Positions 1 through 5,049 of a stretch of DNA of 5,936 nt are shown here, in pieces. Both the position numbers and the translations under genes were made by a program. The first letter of the stretch is position 1. Each line of letters begins with the position of its first letter. The notes under the pieces were generated by a model, which was not told the origin of the DNA, made no database searches, and was given only the letters and a program-made list of their open reading frames with translations. Source of the stretch: JBOFFC01 sp051648405 (lineage in GTDB: Bacteria; Planctomycetota; Planctomycetia; Pirellulales; Lacipirellulaceae); the NCBI GenBank assembly GCA_051648405.1, contig JBOFFC010000186.1, positions 1-5,936 of the forward strand, read 5' to 3'.

Positions 1-776
1 CGCCGCCGTAGCTCGGTCGGGGAGAGCGAAGCGAGGAGCGCGTCGAAGTCGTCCGGTACGTCGCCGCCAGAGGTCGCCGCATGAACTTGGCGTAGTGCCA
101 TCCCCGTGATCGCAATCCCGACGAGGCGACCGACGAGGAACGGTTCTCCCTCGGCGAGCTTCGCCAGCCGCAGCGTAGACCGTGCGACGTGCTGCGCTTC
201 ATCTCCTCCTCCGTCGGCGATCGCTACCGCCAACCGCAAGTCGAGAGTGCGGGCGGCGGTGCGTGGACGACTGAGGGAATCGAGCTGCTCGTCTTGGAAC
301 GGCCAGGGCGCACACACGTCGGCGGTCGCGATGGTGGGCGACAGCGCGGCTTCCGAGCTCGGCTTGAACGCGTAATGAGGGCAGTTAATGGCTCGTTCGA
401 CCAGATCGACCCATGCCCGGTTGCGCTCGAGCAACTCCCGTATCGCCGTCGCCGCTTCCGCGGTCAGACGTTTGTCGAGCAAACCGTCGTACTGCTTGGC
501 GTGGGGGCCTTTCCACAGCGCTTCAAGGTCACGTTCGAACGCATTGAGCGCCGCCGGGTCGCTCGCCAGCACCACCCAGGCGTTCTGGTCGTCGGGGACC
601 GTCTCGCGGAACACGTCCTCGAGCGTCACGGGATCCCCCGCGGCGCGGACCTTCGCCAGCAGGCTGCGCTCGGCGAGCAGCCGCCAACCGACGCCCAGCG
701 CCCCGACCAGCAGGAGCGCGAGCGGGGCCCAGAGCCACCAGCGGCGGCGGCGCGGTTTGGCGGGGGTCTCGGTCAC
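1..776 (-). CDS. Membrane-anchored protein of unknown function (C-terminus beyond the left edge)
   Basis: Reading leftward from a GTG at 776-774, the frame stays open to the window edge, giving 258 complete codons and no stop. I do not recognise a named family. Residues 9-12 are four arginines, followed by a hydrophobic run at about 13-33 (WWLWAPLALLLVGALGVGW). This fits one N-terminal transmembrane anchor with the rest outside the cytoplasm. After the anchor comes a segment with GDPVTLEDV and VPDDQNAW (about 47-67). Short motifs of this kind recur, as I recall, in large hypothetical protein families of Planctomycetes. The remainder is soluble and helix-prone, with no catalytic motif that I can identify. 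The start is supported by GAGGA five bases upstream (786-782 on the minus strand). The frame is open further upstream but offers no ATG, GTG or TTG near a better ribosome site. The gene lies 80 bp downstream of the glycosyltransferase gene and may share its transcript. Codons in the distal part are less GC-biased at third positions than in the proximal part. Confidence 0.72.
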   Translation of the reverse strand, partial: MTETPAKPRRRRWWLWAPLALLLVGALGVGWRLLAERSLLAKVRAAGDPVTLEDVFRETVPDDQNAWVVLASDPAALNAFERDLEALWKGPHAKQYDGLLDKRLTAEAATAIRELLERNRAWVDLVERAINCPHYAFKPSSEAALSPTIATADVCAPWPFQDEQLDSLSRPRTAARTLDLRLAVAIADGGGDEAQHVARSTLRLAKLAEGEPFLVGRLVGIAITGMALRQVHAATSGGDVPDDFDALLASLSPTELRR

Positions 777-781
777 GGCGG

Positions 782-786
782 TCCTC
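782..786 (-). promoter_or_regulatory. Ribosome binding site deciding the GTG start at 776
   Basis: On the minus strand GAGGA lies five bases before the GTG. It is the best Shine-Dalgarno match near the start of this gene and is the main reason for choosing GTG 776, because the frame itself is open further upstream. Confidence 0.6.
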
Positions 787-843
787 GGTGTGGGGTGGGG
801 AATCGTCGCCCCTCTATTCGCAAGACGTGGGGCGATCTTGGCC

Positions 844-857
844 AGCCGCTCGCGGCT
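844..857. repeat. Short perfect inverted repeat at the end of the glycosyltransferase gene
   Basis: AGCCGC and GCGGCT (844-849 and 852-857) are perfect 6-base arms around a 2-base spacer. The right arm touches the first base of the stop codon complement at 857-859. In RNA this would fold as a 5-bp stem with a CGAG loop (minus strand). No T-run follows in either direction, so it is not a typical intrinsic terminator. It could be an mRNA 3'-end hairpin or a chance palindrome in GC-rich DNA. Confidence 0.3.
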
Positions 858-1879
858 TAGCGCCCGAGCGCCTGCCCGATCACCCGCCGGTAGCACGCCA
901 CGGGCTCGAGGTACTCTTCCCACAACCGGCGGTTGGAGCGCTGCAGCGCCTCGTACGAGTCGGGCGTGAGCGCGTCGTGGAAGTCACGCAGGATGGCGCC
1001 GATCCGCGGCAGCTCGCGCCGCTCGACCCACACCACGTGCTTCCGCCAATCGACGTCCCCCTCGTTCGGCGCCGCGAACGGCATTCCGCAGTCGGTGTTC
1101 ACGAACAGCGGGATGCGCCCCAGCGACAGCGTCTCGTAAAGCCGATACGAAAAATTCCCGCCGCCGCGGAGGCAGAGCGTGTAGTCGCTCCCCAGCAGGT
1201 TCTCGACGTACTCCTCGCGTACGCGGCGGCGGCTGTCGGCGTTGGCGCCAGAGAATCGGCTGAACGAGCCTCCCCAGAAGTTGTCACGCCGCACGAAGTT
1301 CGTCTGGACCCCCGACGCCCGTTCGAGCTTCCGCAGCGCGCTGGCGCGGAGCATCAGCCCGAGCACCTTCGCGCCGCGACGCTGGAGGCGGTACCAAGCG
1401 CGCCGCCAGGGGCTGCCGACGAAGCCGCAGAATCCGACCGACGGCGTGGCGCCCAAGGGTCGCGGTCGGAAGCCGCCGACGTCCCGCGCCAGGTCGTCGG
1501 AGAACGCCGGCAAGCAGCGCTCCACGGGAGTTTGCTGCGAGGCGAGGATCGATTCGCGCCACACAACGCCGTAAGGGGGCGAGCACGGCGTCGCGTCGTC
1601 CGCGTCCTGAAAGAAGACGCACGGCTTCCCCGCGCGGCGGGCGCGCTCGGCGTGCTCGTGCTCGTGCGGCGTGCGCAGGTAGTTGTGGGGGTAGACCCAC
1701 ACGTCGGCGGCGGCTTCGTTGGCGACGCGGTACGCGCTCGACGCCTCGGCGAACAGCCGGTCGAAGCGGTGCTCGTCGGCCCCCTCGAACCGCAGGTCCG
1801 CTCCGACCCCCAGCGCGGCGGCGAGGGGGATCGTCGGCTCGTCGGGCCGGACGCCGAAGAAGTGGATCGCGGTCGTCAC
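857..1879 (-). CDS. Exostosin-like (GT47-type) glycosyltransferase
   Basis: The product is 340 aa, probably cytoplasmic: it starts MTTAIHFFGV with no signal peptide or membrane segment. The C-terminal half carries the exostosin signature. Residues 233-250 (YTLCLRGGGNFSYRLYET) match the family pattern of a Leu-Cys-x-Arg-Gly strand followed by R-x-Y-E. It continues into LSLGRIPLFVNTD (251-263), equivalent to the 'G-x-I-P-V' strand of the nucleotide-sugar site, with Glu249 as the conserved acidic residue. Residues 278-325 (DWRKHVVWV, then LQRSNRRLWEEYLEP) resemble the usual exostosin tail. VGFCGFVGSP (148-157) probably starts the second Rossmann-like half. In this family such enzymes transfer a sugar from a nucleotide donor to a glycan; donor and acceptor cannot be read from sequence. 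The GTG at 1879 is the first possible start, because an in-frame TAG lies 12 bases upstream; no clear Shine-Dalgarno is visible. It is an orphan: no other polysaccharide genes are in the window. Confidence 0.85.
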   Translation of the reverse strand: MTTAIHFFGVRPDEPTIPLAAALGVGADLRFEGADEHRFDRLFAEASSAYRVANEAAADVWVYPHNYLRTPHEHEHAERARRAGKPCVFFQDADDATPCSPPYGVVWRESILASQQTPVERCLPAFSDDLARDVGGFRPRPLGATPSVGFCGFVGSPWRRAWYRLQRRGAKVLGLMLRASALRKLERASGVQTNFVRRDNFWGGSFSRFSGANADSRRRVREEYVENLLGSDYTLCLRGGGNFSYRLYETLSLGRIPLFVNTDCGMPFAAPNEGDVDWRKHVVWVERRELPRIGAILRDFHDALTPDSYEALQRSNRRLWEEYLEPVACYRRVIGQALGR

Positions 1880-2126
1880 GCGCGGCTTTCGCTAAAGAAG
1901 GGAGCTAGGGGGATGACGGGGAGATCGGGGGATGGACGTCCGGCACTACTGACACCAACGGCTTGCCACGCTCGCGGACGGAGCGGGACGACTCGGGTCT
2001 CGATGGTCGAAGCAAACTTCGTGGATCTCTTTCACTCGTTTCCAACTGCCGCTGTGGACTCGCCCTTACGCTGCAGCATCCCCTCGTCTCCCTTCCTCGC
2101 CCGTTCCCCCGAGAGGCGACACGGAC
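1880..2126. other. Intergenic region, 247 bp, between aminotransferase and glycosyltransferase genes
   Basis: I see no convincing gene here. The segment near 2080-2115 is pyrimidine-rich on the plus strand, hence purine-rich in a leftward transcript. There is a small CGAAG/CTTCG hairpin around CAAA at 2008-2021 and an 8-bp palindrome GGACGTCC at 1934-1941. The length suggests that the glycosyltransferase gene may have its own promoter here, but I could not pick out convincing -35 and -10 boxes, and no U-tailed terminator follows the aminotransferase stop. Confidence 0.5.
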
Positions 2127-3023
2127 CTAGTGAGCGATCCGGCGGCTGGCAGCGGTGACGGCCTGCGAGGCGATGTCGAGCCCCACGAGGTCGCTCCACG
2201 CCCCGAGCATCCGAGTATAAACGGGCCCCGGGCGCCCCGCGCCGACCGGGCGGCCGTCGCAGCGGACGATCGGCAGCAGGCAGACCGACGTGCTGGCGAG
2301 CCACGCCTCGTCGGCCTCGCGGAACTCGTCCCAAGTGAGGTCGCGTTCGGCGTAGGGGACGCCGTGCGCCTCGGCCAGCTCCTTGAGCACCGCGACGCTG
2401 ACGCCGGGGAGGACCTTCTCGCGTCGCGGGGCGACGATCCCCTCTCCGTCGATCCAGACCGCCACGTTGGCCGTCGAGGCCTCGCCGACGTAGCCCTCTT
2501 GGTCGAGCAGGATCGCCCGCGCGCCCGGCTCACGACGGCCCGCCTGCTGGTCGGCCAGGTAGTAGTGCATGCGGCTGCGGCACTTGAGCTCGGCCGGCCA
2601 GCAGTTGTCGGGGGTTTGCCGCGCGTCGGCGAGCCAGACGCTCACTCCCTCGGCGAACTGGTGGGCCCAACCCGCGAACGGGAGGGGGAAGCCATGCACG
2701 CAGCGCGTCGGCACGCCCCCGACCCCCGGCGTGGCGAAGGCGACGATCGCCCAATCGTCGTCGGCCTCACACAGCGGTTCGTGCCGGGTGACCCATTCCG
2801 TGACCGCCGCGTCGAGCTCGTCGGCGACCGCGGGGTCGATGCCGACGATCTCGGCCGAGCGCCGCAGCCGTCGAAAATGCTCCGCCTGTCGCCAGACACG
2901 TCCTCCGAAGGTCCGCAGCCGTTCGGTGATCGTCACGCCGAGCGCGAAGCCGGGGTCTTCGACCGGCACGGCGAGCCCCGCGTCAGCACGCCACTCGCCG
3001 TTGAAATACGCCAGGCGAGTCAT
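2127..3023 (-). CDS. Fold-type IV PLP-dependent aminotransferase (class IV; BCAT / D-amino-acid transaminase / ADC lyase superfamily)
   Basis: The product is 298 aa, the usual length for class IV aminotransferases, and has no signal peptide, so it is cytoplasmic. Visible landmarks in order: the N-terminal FNGEWR (7-12) and DPGFALGVTITERLRTFGGR (23-42), the family's 'D-x-G-f-x-x-G' opening; the PLP-binding lysine in ELKCRSRMHYYLAD (145-158), Lys147; Glu181 in EASTANVAVW, the residue that contacts the PLP ring nitrogen; KVLPGVSV (203-210); ERDL (227-230); and EAWLASTSVCLLPI (239-252) with the closing GRPGP (263-267) near the C-terminus. Members transaminate branched-chain or D-amino acids, or release 4-aminobenzoate from aminodeoxychorismate. 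The residues seen do not separate these, so I give no symbol. ATG 3023 reaches the family N-terminus; upstream there is no clear Shine-Dalgarno. The gene follows the hydrolase gene by 85 bp and could be read from the same promoter. Confidence 0.9.
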   Translation of the reverse strand: MTRLAYFNGEWRADAGLAVPVEDPGFALGVTITERLRTFGGRVWRQAEHFRRLRRSAEIVGIDPAVADELDAAVTEWVTRHEPLCEADDDWAIVAFATPGVGGVPTRCVHGFPLPFAGWAHQFAEGVSVWLADARQTPDNCWPAELKCRSRMHYYLADQQAGRREPGARAILLDQEGYVGEASTANVAVWIDGEGIVAPRREKVLPGVSVAVLKELAEAHGVPYAERDLTWDEFREADEAWLASTSVCLLPIVRCDGRPVGAGRPGPVYTRMLGAWSDLVGLDIASQAVTAASRRIAH

Positions 3024-3070
3024 GCGTTGGAGCAGCGGCGGTCGGGGTGAGATAGCCCTCGCAGGAGGAC

Positions 3071-3117
3071 GGGGGCTTCGATAAGCGTCGCCCCCCGCCC
3101 CCCCGGGCTCAACCCCC
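3071..3117 (-). repeat. G-tract cluster with possible hairpin between the hydrolase and aminotransferase genes
   Basis: On the minus strand a GGGGG run (3117-3113) is followed by seven G (3104-3098), one C (3097) and six G (3096-3091). Just downstream, CTT-CGAT-AAG and a C-run complementary to the G-runs (plus-strand GGGGG at 3071-3075) could form a competing stem. The segment spans the hydrolase stop codon (3109-3111) and the intercistronic gap. It meets a loose G-quadruplex pattern. There is no T-tail, so I do not call it a terminator. Confidence 0.35.
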
Positions 3118-4113
3118 TTGGAGTGGGGCGGTGTCCGCGAACGTGAGGCGCCGCCAGGAGGCCGACGCCACGCCGGGCGCCGCCAGGTAGTCGAACAGGT
3201 CGTGGCTGCGCCCCACGGACGAGGTCACGTCCTTGGTCGCGACCCGCGGCCGAGCTTCGGCCGACAAGCCGATCGGCCCCACCCCCCCGAGCGCCGGGGG
3301 GTCGGGCTTGCGGGGGACGAATTTGTAGTACTTCATCGCCGGGTCGCGGGGGTTCTTGGTCACCAGCAGCGTCTCGAGCGACTGCATCGCGTGCCCGTGG
3401 TAGCGGCCCGGCGCCAGCCAACAAGCGTCTTCGGCCGCTGCAAGGAACACCCCCCGCATCGGTCGCTGCGCGAGGGCCCGTTCGACTTCGTTGAGGCAGA
3501 CCCCGCTGAGCGTGCCCCCGGCGACGAGGTGCGCCGCGCCGCTCGCGACCCGCGCACCGTAGCTGTAACCGAGCAGCCCAACCGGGGCCCCCGGCGGCAA
3601 CTTGCCGAGCAACCAAGCAAGCTGGTAGGCCACGGGCTGCGTGCGAGCGGCCTTCTCGCGGAAGTCGCGCAGCAGGCCCGGCACCTTGCCCGACGCCCAA
3701 CTGAAGACGACGACTTGCAGCGGCCGCTCGTCCCCCGCGCACGACACGAGGCGGTTCACGACCCGCAGGCCGACGGCCGGCGCGTCGCAAGCCTCGATCT
3801 GATTGCCGTGGACGAAGACGATGATCGGCGCCGAGGGGTCGAGCGTCGCCAGCGCCTCGCCGAGTGGGGCGTCACGCCAGCGAGCGCCGCACGACGGAGC
3901 GCCTTGCTCGTGCGCCCCTTGTTCGTACACGGCGGCCGTGACGCCCGACGCGAGCCGGGAGGCGCTCGTCGAGCAGCCGACCGGGCGCGTACTCACGAGG
4001 ACCACGCGGTCGGCCGGGCGCGGGCCGCTCGCGGCGAGGGCCGCGCCGTGGACCACGACGACAAACGTGAACGCGGCGACGGCGCGGGCGACGTCAACGA
4101 CGGGGAAGGGCAT
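3109..4113 (-). CDS. Secreted alpha/beta hydrolase, substrate unknown
   Basis: From ATG 4113 the product is 334 aa. Residues 1-28 form a signal peptide with a hydrophobic core (AVAAFTFVVVVHGAALA) and a likely cleavage after ALA at about residue 27, so the enzyme is probably exported. The hydrolase fold is shown by the strand and oxyanion loop IIVFVHGN (97-104) and the nucleophile elbow GYSYG with Ser184. Late in the chain, GRSHDLFDYL supplies a likely catalytic His304, and NPRDPAMKYY, after a beta strand (LLVTK), supplies a candidate acid, Asp257. STRPVG near the mature N-terminus and YHGHAM also look conserved-family-like. Hydrolases of this general kind cleave esters, amides or lipids; the substrate cannot be inferred. 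The frame extends upstream to 4356, adding 81 residues, but that extension is Pro/Arg-rich and would bury the signal peptide, so I reject it. A TTG at 4122, three codons earlier, is a minor alternative. No clear Shine-Dalgarno is seen. It is the first gene of the leftward block. Confidence 0.82.
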   Translation of the reverse strand: MPFPVVDVARAVAAFTFVVVVHGAALAASGPRPADRVVLVSTRPVGCSTSASRLASGVTAAVYEQGAHEQGAPSCGARWRDAPLGEALATLDPSAPIIVFVHGNQIEACDAPAVGLRVVNRLVSCAGDERPLQVVVFSWASGKVPGLLRDFREKAARTQPVAYQLAWLLGKLPPGAPVGLLGYSYGARVASGAAHLVAGGTLSGVCLNEVERALAQRPMRGVFLAAAEDACWLAPGRYHGHAMQSLETLLVTKNPRDPAMKYYKFVPRKPDPPALGGVGPIGLSAEARPRVATKDVTSSVGRSHDLFDYLAAPGVASASWRRLTFADTAPLQGG

Positions 4114-4147
4114 GGCGAGCAACCGCGTGCCGACGGGGTCAAGTTGA

Positions 4148-4166
4148 GCGCGCACTACGTGCGTGC
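4148..4166. promoter_or_regulatory. Inverted repeat upstream of the hydrolase gene; possible operator or leader hairpin
   Basis: GCGCGCAC and GTGCGTGC (4148-4155 and 4159-4166) pair over eight positions with one G-T mismatch or wobble around a TAC centre. A second way to pair is GCGCAC (4150-4155) with GTGCGC (4163-4168), a perfect match. It ends 35 bases upstream of the hydrolase ATG on the minus strand, a position typical of an operator or a 5' leader hairpin. The function is inferred from position alone. Confidence 0.3.
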
Positions 4167-4387
4167 GCACTCCGAGGCACGGAAACGTAGCACGCGGCGA
4201 AGCGCACGGCGGGCCATGTTGCGAAAAATCAGCGCGTCGCGGTTGCACGACGCCCGGCGTGGGGTAGGGTTGCTCGCCCTCGGGCGCCGGCGGCTCGCGC
4301 CCCGCGTCACGAGGGTCCCACCGCCGTGGCCCGCACAGCCCTCCCCCAAGTCGCAACTCGCTTCACTACCACGCCACGGCCCCCCCA

Positions 4388-4403
4388 GAGCGACGAGTCG
4401 CTC
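4388..4403. promoter_or_regulatory. Perfect 7-base inverted repeat upstream of the lipoprotein gene; possible operator
   Basis: GAGCGAC (4388-4394) and GTCGCTC (4397-4403) are perfect inverted arms separated by GA. The dyad ends 65 bases before the lipoprotein ATG. As DNA it could be a site for a dimeric repressor; as RNA it would be a 6-bp stem with a CGAG loop. No known regulator motif is recognised. Confidence 0.35.
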
Positions 4404-4420
4404 GCCCCTCCCCCCACAGG

Positions 4421-4448
4421 GCGCCCCGCAACGCGAGCCGCGGGGCGC
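4421..4448 (+). promoter_or_regulatory. GC-rich hairpin just upstream of the lipoprotein ribosome binding site
   Basis: GCGCCCCGC (4421-4429) and GCGGGGCGC (4440-4448) form a perfect 9-bp stem, all G-C pairs, with a 10-base loop (4430-4439). The stem ends five bases before the Shine-Dalgarno of the lipoprotein gene. Neither side carries a T-run, so it is not a normal intrinsic terminator. If transcribed it would be a very stable 5'-leader hairpin that could protect the mRNA or affect initiation. Confidence 0.5.
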
Positions 4449-4453
4449 GAAAA

Positions 4454-4461
4454 GAGAAGGA
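4454..4461 (+). promoter_or_regulatory. Ribosome binding site of the lipoprotein gene
   Basis: GAGAAGGA is a good Shine-Dalgarno seven bases before ATG 4469. It stands out because most other starts in this window have weak or no such signal, and it fixes the start of this small gene. Confidence 0.7.
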
Positions 4462-4468
4462 TCGATCC

Positions 4469-4795
4469 ATGAAGAACTTGCTGGTCGTGTTGACCTTTGC
4501 GGTCGTGACGACGAGCGTCACGGGCTGCGGTTGTTTCCGTCGGGCGCGTGACTTCGTTTGTCGCGGCGCGTACTGCGGCGGGTCGTCCGTAGCGGCCGCC
4601 CCGCCAGTGATGATGGCCTCTCCGGCTCCCGTGATGGCCTACGACCCGTCGTGCGCTTACGGCGACGTTCAGACGATGGGCTACCCGATGGAAGCCGACT
4701 GCGCTGCGGCCGGCTACTCGATGCCGACCACTTACGACGGCGGCACGATGATCGACGGCGGATCGACGGTAGTCCCCGGTCCGGCGCCCCTGTAA
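4469..4795 (+). CDS. Small Cys-rich putative lipoprotein
   Basis: The product is 108 aa. The N-terminus MKNLLVVLTFAVVTTSVTGC is a lipoprotein signal peptide: one lysine, a hydrophobic core, then the lipobox V17-T18-G19-C20. Lipidation at Cys20 and export are therefore likely; Gly21 at +2 gives no inner-membrane retention signal. The mature part has a basic, Cys-rich start (Cys20, 22, 31, 36, with FRRARDFVCRGAYCGG at 23-38). It continues as a low-complexity tail rich in Ala, Pro, Met, Tyr and Gly, with a near-repeat VMMASP / VMAYDP (47-60), two further cysteines (62, 78) and repeated DGG. I know no function for it; it resembles small lineage-specific planctomycetal envelope proteins. A strong ribosome site lies at 4454-4461, preceded by a stable hairpin, and a terminator lies 140 bases after the stop, so it appears to be a single-gene transcript. 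Shadow frames on both strands overlap it, but none has comparable start signals. Confidence 0.78.
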   Translation: MKNLLVVLTFAVVTTSVTGCGCFRRARDFVCRGAYCGGSSVAAAPPVMMASPAPVMAYDPSCAYGDVQTMGYPMEADCAAAGYSMPTTYDGGTMIDGGSTVVPGPAPL

Positions 4796-4935
4796 CCATC
4801 GCGAGACCTCTTTCCTCTATCCCACGGGGTCGGATCGCGGCGGCCCCCCCAAGGCCCTGGCTCGTCACGAGTCGTCGCCTCGCCGCCCGACCCCGCGCCG
4901 CTCGGCCCGCTTCCCACGGGCTCGTCGCGGCCTTG

Positions 4936-4982
4936 AAACCCCGCCCGGTTCGCTGGTCCTGAGCGAACCGTGGCGGGGTTTT
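4936..4982 (+). terminator. Strong intrinsic terminator, possibly bidirectional
   Basis: The left arm at 4936-4954 (AAACCCCGCC then CGGTTCGCT) pairs with the right arm at 4962-4981 (AGCGAACCG, one unpaired T at 4971, then GGCGGGGTTT), giving a 19-bp stem with a 7-base loop (4955-4961). TTTT at 4979-4982 forms a short U-tail on the plus strand. Read on the minus strand the structure also ends in TTT. It follows the lipoprotein gene by 140 bases and isolates the transglutaminase-like gene downstream. Confidence 0.87.
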
Positions 4983-5044
4983 GTCGTTGGCGCCGATTCT
5001 GCCACGGGAACGCTGCGCTCTCGCCGACTCCGCGGCGTAAGCTT

Positions 5045-5049
5045 GGAGG
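5045..5049 (+). promoter_or_regulatory. Shine-Dalgarno abutting the start codon of the transglutaminase-like gene
   Basis: GGAGG ends directly at the ATG (5050-5052) with no spacer, which is much closer than the usual five to nine bases. An in-frame TAA twelve bases upstream of the ATG excludes an earlier start. Either initiation is inefficient or leaderless-like, or the match is fortuitous. Confidence 0.4.

Larger units (their letters stand above)
4114..4468. other. Divergent intergenic region with promoters for the hydrolase and the lipoprotein
   Basis: This 355-bp stretch lies between two divergently read genes, so both promoters should be within it. I could not identify convincing sigma-factor boxes by eye. 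It contains three inverted repeats (4148-4166, 4388-4403, 4421-4448) and C-rich tracts on the plus strand near 4381-4416. Open frames that cross it on either strand are extensions or shadows of neighbouring genes, not independent genes. Confidence 0.6.

Noticed and set aside
189..969. Plus-strand open frames opposite the left-edge membrane protein
   Set aside because: The minus-strand reading has a ribosome site, a transmembrane anchor and a sensible soluble domain; the plus-strand products are Ser/Arg-rich shadows.
2008..2021. CGAAG-CAAA-CTTCG hairpin in the 247-bp gap
   Set aside because: A 5-bp stem with no T-tail and no extension; expected by chance at this length.
2032..2079. 15-codon minus-strand mini-frame with a purine-rich upstream stretch, upstream of the glycosyltransferase gene
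   Set aside because: A leader peptide is conceivable, but it is very short, has no regulatory codon run and no linked terminator or antiterminator, so there is not enough to call it.
788..2158. Long plus-strand open frame (456 codons) opposite the glycosyltransferase gene
   Set aside because: It is the antisense shadow of a gene with recognisable exostosin motifs. Its translation is Arg/Val/Gly/Ala-rich without any domain, and such frames are expected opposite GC3-rich genes.
2130..3050. Plus-strand open frame (306 codons) opposite the aminotransferase gene
   Set aside because: The minus strand carries the complete class IV aminotransferase motif set over the same span, so this is a shadow.
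4114..4356. 81-residue N-terminal extension of the hydrolase frame to an upstream start
   Set aside because: The extension is Pro/Arg/Gly-rich, would bury a clear signal peptide inside the protein, and covers the regulatory-looking region upstream.
3118..4551. Long plus-strand open frame (477 codons) across the hydrolase gene and the divergent region
   Set aside because: Antisense to the hydrolase, and it runs through the intergenic repeats and into the lipoprotein gene in another frame. The product is Arg/Pro-rich with no motif.
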